This document shows positions 58,877 through 64,000 of a stretch of 64,000 bases of DNA, one piece after another. This DNA is from Sandaracinaceae bacterium (GTDB lineage Bacteria; Myxococcota_A; Polyangia; Polyangiales; Sandaracinaceae), in NCBI GenBank assembly GCA_019637095.1, contig JAHBWG010000043.1, forward strand, positions 1 through 64,000, written 5' to 3'. The number at the start of each line of letters is the position of its first letter. Positions within the stretch are counted from its first letter, which is position 1. The notes under the pieces were generated by a model. The model searched no databases, was not told the DNA's origin, and saw nothing but the letters and a program-made list of their open reading frames with translations. Position numbers and translations under genes: made by a program.

Positions 58877-59817
58877 CAGTCTTGCTCCACGCGGCGGTTC
58901 TCGCGTGCGGCGCGGGTGCGCGCGCGGTGACGCTCGAGGTTCTCCTCGGAGTCGTTGAGCGCGTCGAGCACGCGGCGGTGCTCGGGCGGCAGCGATCGGT
59001 CCTGGCTCCCCGAGGCCTCCTCCTCGCGCGGGTCCCGAGGCGCGCGGTCCGGGTCACTCTCTTCGCCCTCCGAGCCCTCGCTCGGATCCGTGGACGGGTC
59101 GGAGTCGTCGCTCGAGTCGTCGCCGCCCTGCTGATCGCGTTGCTGTTGCTGGTCCTGCTGTTGCTGGTCCTGCTGCTGCTGGTCCTGCTGCTGCTGGTCC
59201 TGCTGCTGCTGGTCCTGCTGCTGCTGGTCCTGCTGCTGCTGGTCCTGCTGGTCCTGCTGGTCCTGCTGGTCCTGCTGGTCCTGCTGGTCCTGCTGGTCCT
59301 GCTGCTGGTCCTGCTGCTGCTGCTGTTCTTCTTGCTCGCGGAGCCGCCGCAGGGCGAGCTCGAGGTTCCAGCCCGCGTCGGCGTTGCCCGGCCGGAGCCG
59401 CAGCGAGCTGCGGAACGCGTCGGCGGCGGCGCGGAAGAGGCGCTGCGCCTCCTGGTGGTCGTCCTGCGCGGCCGCGGCGTCCGCCTGCCGGTAGCGCGCG
59501 ACCCCGGTGTCGTAGGCCGCGTCGGCGCGGATCGGGGTCGGCGCCGGCGGCTGGCCCGCGCGGCCGAACGCCTCGATCGCCTCGTCGAGGCGCGCCGCCT
59601 CGAGCAGCGCGAGCCCGCGGCCGAGGTGGACCCCGGGCTCGTCCGGGAGCGCCCGCGCCGCTTGGTCGTAGTGATGCAACGCGGTCTGCGCGTCTCCCGC
59701 GGCCAGCCGCTCGTTGCCCGCGGCCACGTGCCGGTTCTCGACCAGGAAGGGATCCCAGGCGGCCGCCGGCGCCGCCACGCACGTCACGAGCACGAGCCCC
59801 ACGAGACCTCCCCTCAT
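58873..59817 (-). CDS. BatC-like TPR protein with Gln/Asp repeat tail
   Basis: A 314-residue protein with a signal peptide (cleavage about residue 20, AAA-WD). TPR-like repeats fill about 25-150 (NERLAAGDAQTALHHYDQAARAL, RLRPGNADAGWNLELALRRLRE). A long run of Gln and Asp (about 160-230, DQQ and DQQQQ units) follows, then an acidic/basic tail. The TPR half matches BatC/BatE-like periplasmic proteins; the Q/D tail is unusual and may be disordered. Its ATG overlaps the VWA gene stop (ATGA). Confidence 0.8.
   Translation of the reverse strand: MRGGLVGLVLVTCVAAPAAAWDPFLVENRHVAAGNERLAAGDAQTALHHYDQAARALPDEPGVHLGRGLALLEAARLDEAIEAFGRAGQPPAPTPIRADAAYDTGVARYRQADAAAAQDDHQEAQRLFRAAADAFRSSLRLRPGNADAGWNLELALRRLREQEEQQQQQDQQQDQQDQQDQQDQQDQQDQQDQQQQDQQQQDQQQQDQQQQDQQQQDQQQQDQQQQRDQQGGDDSSDDSDPSTDPSEGSEGEESDPDRAPRDPREEEASGSQDRSLPPEHRRVLDALNDSEENLERHRARTRAARENRRVEQDW
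59129..59336. repeat. Gln/Asp-encoding microsatellite-like repeat
   Basis: Within the BatC-like gene, units of 15 bases (CTGCTGCTGCTGGTC type) and 9 bases (CTGCTGGTC type) repeat about 14 times in all, encoding DQQQQ and DQQ. Slippage-prone; length probably varies between strains. Confidence 0.8.
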
Positions 59818-60932
59818 CCCTCGACCTCCTCTTCGCGGGTCCTGCCGACCCGCCGCCGCGTGCGCCGCGGCTTGGGCGCGGGCCGCCGCCGCCCGATCCA
59901 CGCCTCCGGCAGGATCGCCTCGAGCAACAGGAGCAGCAACGCCGGGAACAGCGCGAGCGCGTAGCGCGCCTCGTGCACCGTCACCCGGCGCGCCTCGTTC
60001 TCGTGCTGGCGGAGCTGCCGCAGCTCGCGCCGGATCTGATCGACCCCGACCTGCCCGCGCGGCGCGCGGAAGTAGCGGCCGCCCGTCGCCTCCGCGATCT
60101 GCTCGAGCTGTTGCTCGTTCTCGCGCGTCAGCGCCGTAAGGACCGGGTTGCCCGCCGCGTCGCGCAGCGGCCCCGTGTAGGTCCCGTCCGGCGCGTAGGT
60201 CGGGATGGGCTCGCCGGTGCGCGAGCCGATCCCGACCGTGTAGACGCGGATCCCCGCCGCGGCGAGCTCGCGCGCGGCGGCGACCGGATCGCCCTCGTGA
60301 TCCTCGCCGTCGGTCATCAGGATCACGACGCGCGTGCGCGCCGCGTCGCTGCTGTTCGGCGCGTTGCCGCCGCTGCGCGAGGCGCGGTCGAGCAGGCGCT
60401 TGCTGGTCACGAGCGCGCGCGCGATCGCGGTGCCGCCGACCGGCATGTCGTACGGGCCGAGGTCGCGGAAGAAGAGCGAGAGCGCCGCGTAGTCCGTCGT
60501 CATCGGGAACTCCATCGCCTCGCCGGCGAAGGCGACGACCCCGACGCGATCGCCGTCGAGCTCCGCGAGCAGGCGCACGATCTCCGCCTTCGCGCGCTCG
60601 ATGCGGCTCGGCGCGACGTCGCGCGCGAGCATGCTCTTCGAGAAGTCGAGCGCGATCACGACGTCGACGCCGCGGCGGCGCAGCGTGCGCGTCCGGCTCC
60701 CGTACTGCGGCCCCGCGAGCGCGACGATCGCGAACGCGAACGCGAGCACCCAGAGGACGCCGCGGGTCGCCCGCCACGGGCCCGACACGCCGGCGGTCAG
60801 CTCGCGCACGACGCCCGGCTGGCCGAAGCGCGCGGTCGCGCGGCGGCGCAGCAGCCACGCCCCGACCGGGACCGCCGCGATCAGCGGGATCGCGAGCAGG
60901 AGCCAGAGCAGGTCCCCGTGCTGCCAGCTCAT
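59814..60932 (-). CDS. batB: VWA-domain membrane protein BatB-like
   Basis: A 372-residue inner-membrane protein: two N-terminal helices (about 8-28 and 55-75), a VWA domain (about 88-290) with the MIDAS DFSKS (VIALDFSKSMLA) and the second metal-site segment ILMTDGEDHEGDP, and a C-terminal helix (about 330-350). The layout follows BatA/BatB. The VWA domain faces the periplasm. Its start overlaps the BatA gene (ATGA). Confidence 0.9.
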   Translation of the reverse strand: MSWQHGDLLWLLLAIPLIAAVPVGAWLLRRRATARFGQPGVVRELTAGVSGPWRATRGVLWVLAFAFAIVALAGPQYGSRTRTLRRRGVDVVIALDFSKSMLARDVAPSRIERAKAEIVRLLAELDGDRVGVVAFAGEAMEFPMTTDYAALSLFFRDLGPYDMPVGGTAIARALVTSKRLLDRASRSGGNAPNSSDAARTRVVILMTDGEDHEGDPVAAARELAAAGIRVYTVGIGSRTGEPIPTYAPDGTYTGPLRDAAGNPVLTALTRENEQQLEQIAEATGGRYFRAPRGQVGVDQIRRELRQLRQHENEARRVTVHEARYALALFPALLLLLLEAILPEAWIGRRRPAPKPRRTRRRVGRTREEEVEG

Positions 60933-62089
60933 GGCCACCTCCGCAGGACGAGCCCCGACAAGAGCAGCTCGAGCAGCAAGAGGAGCACCGCCGGCCACAC
61001 GAACGCGCCGTAGAGCTCGCCGTAGACGCGGCCCGGGTCCTCCATCTCGGTGCGCTCGAGGCGATCGAGGATCTGGTGGAAGCTGCGCTCGAGGCCCTGG
61101 CGGTCGGTGACCTGGAAGTACTCGCCGCCCGTCGTCTCTGCCATCTGCCGCAGGAGCTGCGGGTTGATCGGGTAGTTGCCGCGATCGAAGAGCGGTCGCC
61201 CGAAGATGTCCGTCCCCTGCTGCACCGGCGCGTCGTCCGAGCGGCCCATGAGGATGGTGTAGATCTTGACGCCGCGCCGGTCCTCGCCGCGCGGGCCCTC
61301 GTTGCCGAGCGGGTGCGCCATCGTGCGCGCGATCTCCGTCGCCTGCTCGGGTGAGACGTTGCCGCTGTTCGAGTCGCCATCCGTCAGCAGGATGATCACG
61401 CGGCTCGCCGCCTCGCTGTGGCGCAGGCGGTTGAGCGACGTGCCGACGGCGTTGCCGATCGCGGTGCCCCGTCCGTCGACCATGCCGAGCTCGAGCTCCG
61501 CGATGGCGCTGCGCAGCGCCTGCTTGTCGGTGGTGAGCGGCATCAGCGTGTACGCGTCGCGCCCGAAGACGACGGCGCCGATGCGGTCGTTGGGCCGGCG
61601 CTGGACGAACTGATCGACGACGTCGCGCGTCGCGAGGAAGCGGTTGGGCTGGATGTCGCTCGCCTGCATCGACAGCGACAGATCGAGCGTGAGCACGATG
61701 TCGATCCCTTCGACGGTCGCGCTGTCGCGCGCGTGGATCGACTGCGGGCCCATCAGCGCGACGGCCATCAGCGTGACCGCGACGACGCGCGCGCCGATCG
61801 GCGCGTGCCGCAGCCAGCTCCGCCAGCCGACGCGCTGCGCGAGCGCGAGGTCGTGTACGCGCGACATCCGCAGGCGCGGCGCGCGCTGCGCGTGGACGTA
61901 GTGCGCGGCGAGCACGAGGAGCCCCGCGGGCAGGAGCAGGACGGCCCAGGGCCGCTCGAAGCGGAAGCTCTCGGGCGCGATCACGACCTCGTAGCGCGAC
62001 TCGACGAGCCACCACGCGACGTAGGTGACCGGCACGAGGAACGCGAGCGTCCAGCCGAGCGGCATCAGCGCGCGGAAGAGCCGGCTCAC
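60929..62089 (-). CDS. batA: VWA-domain membrane protein BatA-like
   Basis: A 386-residue inner-membrane protein with two N-terminal helices (about 10-30 and 42-60), a third helix near 85-105, and a VWA domain (about 120-340) with MIDAS DLSLS (LTLDLSLSMQAS), ILLTDGDSNSG and a C-terminal membrane helix (365-383, FVWPAVLLLLLELLLSG). The GTG start at 62089 overlaps the upstream stop by 4 bases, which fixes it. It forms a pair with the BatB-like protein. Confidence 0.9.
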   Translation of the reverse strand: MSRLFRALMPLGWTLAFLVPVTYVAWWLVESRYEVVIAPESFRFERPWAVLLLPAGLLVLAAHYVHAQRAPRLRMSRVHDLALAQRVGWRSWLRHAPIGARVVAVTLMAVALMGPQSIHARDSATVEGIDIVLTLDLSLSMQASDIQPNRFLATRDVVDQFVQRRPNDRIGAVVFGRDAYTLMPLTTDKQALRSAIAELELGMVDGRGTAIGNAVGTSLNRLRHSEAASRVIILLTDGDSNSGNVSPEQATEIARTMAHPLGNEGPRGEDRRGVKIYTILMGRSDDAPVQQGTDIFGRPLFDRGNYPINPQLLRQMAETTGGEYFQVTDRQGLERSFHQILDRLERTEMEDPGRVYGELYGAFVWPAVLLLLLELLLSGLVLRRWP

Positions 62090-64000
62090 GCGCCACCTCG
62101 CGGGTCGGAGAAGCCCGGATCGGTGCGCCGGTCGCGCACGTCGGCCGGCCACTCCGCGGGGGCGAAGCCGCCGCGGGTCACGCGCACCGGGCGATCGAAG
62201 AGCGGGGCGTCGCCGCGCTCCGTGGCCAGCCGCGCGAGCTCCTCGGCGGTGCCCGGCGCGTCCTCCCGCAAGACGACGAGCGCGCCGTCCGGCTCCGGGT
62301 ACGCGAGCCACGCGGCGCCGTGCGGGACGAGCGAGGGCAGGCAGAGCAGGGCGGCGGCGCCGCCGTCGAGCCACGCCGGCTCGTCCGTCGGCGCGAAGCC
62401 GCCGGGGACCTGGCGCGCGAGGTTCGCGAGCGCGCGGTCGTGGAGCTCGCTGCGCCCGACGCGCAGCCCGCGCAGCGCGTCGGTCGCGAACAGCACGGGC
62501 CCCTCCTCCGTCTCGAGGCGGTAGGCGACGGGGAGCGGGATCCCGTTGACCCACCGCAAGAGAGGTTGTCCGAGGCCCGGCTCGTTGACGAAGAAGACCG
62601 GCAGCACGCGCGCGAGCGCGTCCGGGGCGGCCTGGCCGGTGACGCGGAGCTGCCCCGGCGCCGGCGGGACGGCGACCTCGGGCAACGACTCGCGCGCGCT
62701 CGCCTCGCGCGGCGCGACGACGCGCAAGCCGTCGTCGTCGACGACGGTGACCGGGCCGTCCGCGTCGGCGTCGTGGCGGTGCTCGAGCACGAGGCTCACC
62801 GGGCCACCGTCCGAGGTGCGCAGCGCGTCGAGCTCGGAGGCGAGCGTGTCGTGGATCTCGCGCAGCGCGCGATCCGTCTCGTCGGCGCGGGGGAGCTCCG
62901 CGCCGAGCGTCACGCGGATCGTTCCGTCGAAGCCTTCGCGCGTCGAGAGGTCGCGGACCGCGCCGCCGACCGCCGCGCCGACCTCGCGGCGCGCGTCTTC
63001 GGTGGTCGCCGCCTCGACGGGCAGGGTGATCGGCCCGGCGCTGCGGGGCGGGTCCGTCGTCGTCTGCGCTTCGGGTGGCGCCTCGTCGAGGGCACGCGCG
63101 GCCCGCCCCGTCGTCGCGACGGGGTCGCCGTCGTCCGTGTCGGCCCCCGCGGTCGCGGCCGTGTCGGCCCCCGCGGTCGCGGCCGTGTCGGCCCCCGCGG
63201 TCGCGGCCGTGTCGGCCCCCGCGCTCGCCTCGGGCGCGCGGCTCGCGCGCTTCGCCGTCTTGGGCGGCACCGAGCGGCGCGCGCCGGCCTCGGGCGTCGT
63301 CCCGCGCACGATCGCGACCGCGGCCTCGAGCATCCGCTCGCACTGCGCGGCGTCCGGGATCGCGCGCGCGAACTTCACGAGGTCGCTGTCGGCGAGGAGG
63401 TTGCGGACGTCGTCGAGCGCCACGCGCCGGAGCTTCACCTTGCGCAGGCGCGCGATCACCTCGTCGCTCGTGCTCTCGAGGCCGTTGAAGTCGAAGCGCT
63501 GCCCGAGGTACTCGCGCACCACGTCGGAGACGCGATCGACGAGCTCGCCCTGGCGACCCTCGGCGAGCATCACGCCGCGCTCCCTGCGGATCGCCTCGAG
63601 CCGCTCGAGCGCGACGTCCCACGGCGGGCGCGGCGGCGGCGCGGGCTTGGCGGGCTTGGGTCGCCGCCGCCACCAGCGGCCGACGAAGAACGCGATCAGC
63701 GCGGTCAGGAGCAGCGCGGCGAGGATCCCGAGGACCCACGCGAGGGTGTAGTCCTTCTCGAAGACCGGGACGGGCGCGGTCGGCGGGCGCAGCTGGGCGT
63801 CGGGCTCGTTGGCGAGGTGCGAGCCGACGGTGATCGTGCGCGGCTCGGTGCGCGCGCTCCCGACGCGGCCGTCCGCCGTCACGACCCTCAGCCGCAGCGC
63901 CGGCAGCTCGTGCTCCCCGGGCTCGAGCGCGAGCAGCTCGAGGCGGAACGTGAAGCGCCGGCGTCCATCGCCCATCGGCTGGTCGTCGTACTGGTGCGCG
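62086..64000 (-). CDS. Bat-operon protein with DUF4381-like and DUF1444-like regions (cut by window edge)
   Basis: At least 638 residues of an open frame running off the right edge; the N-terminus is missing (a Met at 63975 is internal, not proven to be the start). The visible part begins with a beta-rich periplasmic stretch (LRLRVVTADG...TITVGS) and a membrane helix (LAWVLGILAALLLTALIAFFVG). A DUF4381-like cytoplasmic helical region follows (WDVALERLEAIRRERG...LVKFARAIP), then a long Ala/Thr-rich linker with 24-base repeats. The last 240 residues look like DUF1444 (LLRWVNGIPLPVAYRLETEEGPVLF, ELHDRALANLA). A fusion of these in one Bat-operon protein is unusual. Downstream genes overlap tightly, so it is part of the operon. 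Confidence 0.75.
   Translation of the reverse strand, partial: AHQYDDQPMGDGRRRFTFRLELLALEPGEHELPALRLRVVTADGRVGSARTEPRTITVGSHLANEPDAQLRPPTAPVPVFEKDYTLAWVLGILAALLLTALIAFFVGRWWRRRPKPAKPAPPPRPPWDVALERLEAIRRERGVMLAEGRQGELVDRVSDVVREYLGQRFDFNGLESTSDEVIARLRKVKLRRVALDDVRNLLADSDLVKFARAIPDAAQCERMLEAAVAIVRGTTPEAGARRSVPPKTAKRASRAPEASAGADTAATAGADTAATAGADTAATAGADTDDGDPVATTGRAARALDEAPPEAQTTTDPPRSAGPITLPVEAATTEDARREVGAAVGGAVRDLSTREGFDGTIRVTLGAELPRADETDRALREIHDTLASELDALRTSDGGPVSLVLEHRHDADADGPVTVVDDDGLRVVAPREASARESLPEVAVPPAPGQLRVTGQAAPDALARVLPVFFVNEPGLGQPLLRWVNGIPLPVAYRLETEEGPVLFATDALRGLRVGRSELHDRALANLARQVPGGFAPTDEPAWLDGGAAALLCLPSLVPHGAAWLAYPEPDGALVVLREDAPGTAEELARLATERGDAPLFDRPVRVTRGGFAPAEWPADVRDRRTDPGFSDPRGGA
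63137..63224. repeat. 24-base in-frame tandem repeat
   Basis: GTGTCGGCCCCCGCGGTCGC plus GGCC repeats three times exactly (63137-63160, 63161-63184, 63185-63208) with a partial fourth. It encodes the AGADTAAT-type linker in the Bat-operon fusion protein. Confidence 0.85.

Noticed and set aside
59129-59336. Repeat cluster as CRISPR or intergenic repeat
   Set aside because: Units are 9 or 15 bases, in frame, and encode a Gln/Asp tail of the BatC-like protein.

Overview
The window is a stretch of very GC-rich bacterial chromosome, densely packed on both strands. It most resembles a myxobacterium of the Sandaracinus/Polyangium type. This placement rests on sequence features and not on a database match: an mglB-mglA pair, two serine/threonine kinases with C-terminal PEGA domains, an AgmX/PglI-type C-terminal domain, DUF4215 and MopE-like cysteine modules, MYXO-CTERM-like tails, and at least 13 predicted lipoproteins, several with Asp-Ala-Gly linkers. 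I see no rRNA, tRNA, CRISPR array, transposase, integrase or plasmid/phage gene. No gene-free stretch exceeds 300 bases.

Layout. 1-7.9 kb: an intergenic repeat, truC, two small envelope genes, an ECF sigma / FecR-like / cysteine-rich lipoprotein operon joined by 4-base overlaps, another cysteine-rich lipoprotein, and a NIDO/MopE-like surface protein. 8-16 kb: an acyl-CoA dehydrogenase / lipoprotein / acyl-CoA dehydrogenase operon, a lipoprotein with a VOC protein, an aldehyde dehydrogenase, a class II glutamine amidotransferase, a YheT-type hydrolase and a striking array of five hairpins. 16-26.5 kb: MtfA-like peptidase, family III CoA-transferase, metallophosphoesterase, THUMP-type RNA methyltransferase, PEGA kinase, an HSD10-type dehydrogenase, an S9 peptidase and a HlyD-like protein. 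26.5-34.9 kb: Asp-Ala-Gly lipoprotein, two related SGNH proteins with an AlgI-type MBOAT acyltransferase, a DUF4215 lipoprotein, a CBS protein, and a GH113-like protein. 35-41 kb: ftsE-ftsX with a degenerate LytM/EnvC-like partner, a DPYA-repeat protein and a thermolysin/fungalysin-like metalloprotease. 41-50.3 kb: a TPR membrane protein, an FG-GAP lipoprotein, the four-gene mglB-mglA-TPR-kinase operon and a calcium-type P-ATPase. 50.4-64 kb: sppA, a small lipoprotein, a proline-rich membrane protein, a TSP3/VWA lipoprotein, and a Bat (aerotolerance-type) operon entering from the right edge, all of whose genes overlap by 4 bases.

The genes fall into a few themes: envelope and surface construction (FtsEX-EnvC, MBOAT/SGNH, SppA, Bat, lipoproteins), polarity and signalling (MglAB, kinases, ECF/FecR), and acyl-CoA catabolism (two dehydrogenases, CoA-transferase, HSD10-like enzyme, aldehyde dehydrogenase). 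The two most unusual non-coding signals are a dispersed intergenic family of triloop hairpin arrays, and a recurring TAnnnT box placed only 4-11 bases before many start codons, which suggests widespread leaderless mRNAs.
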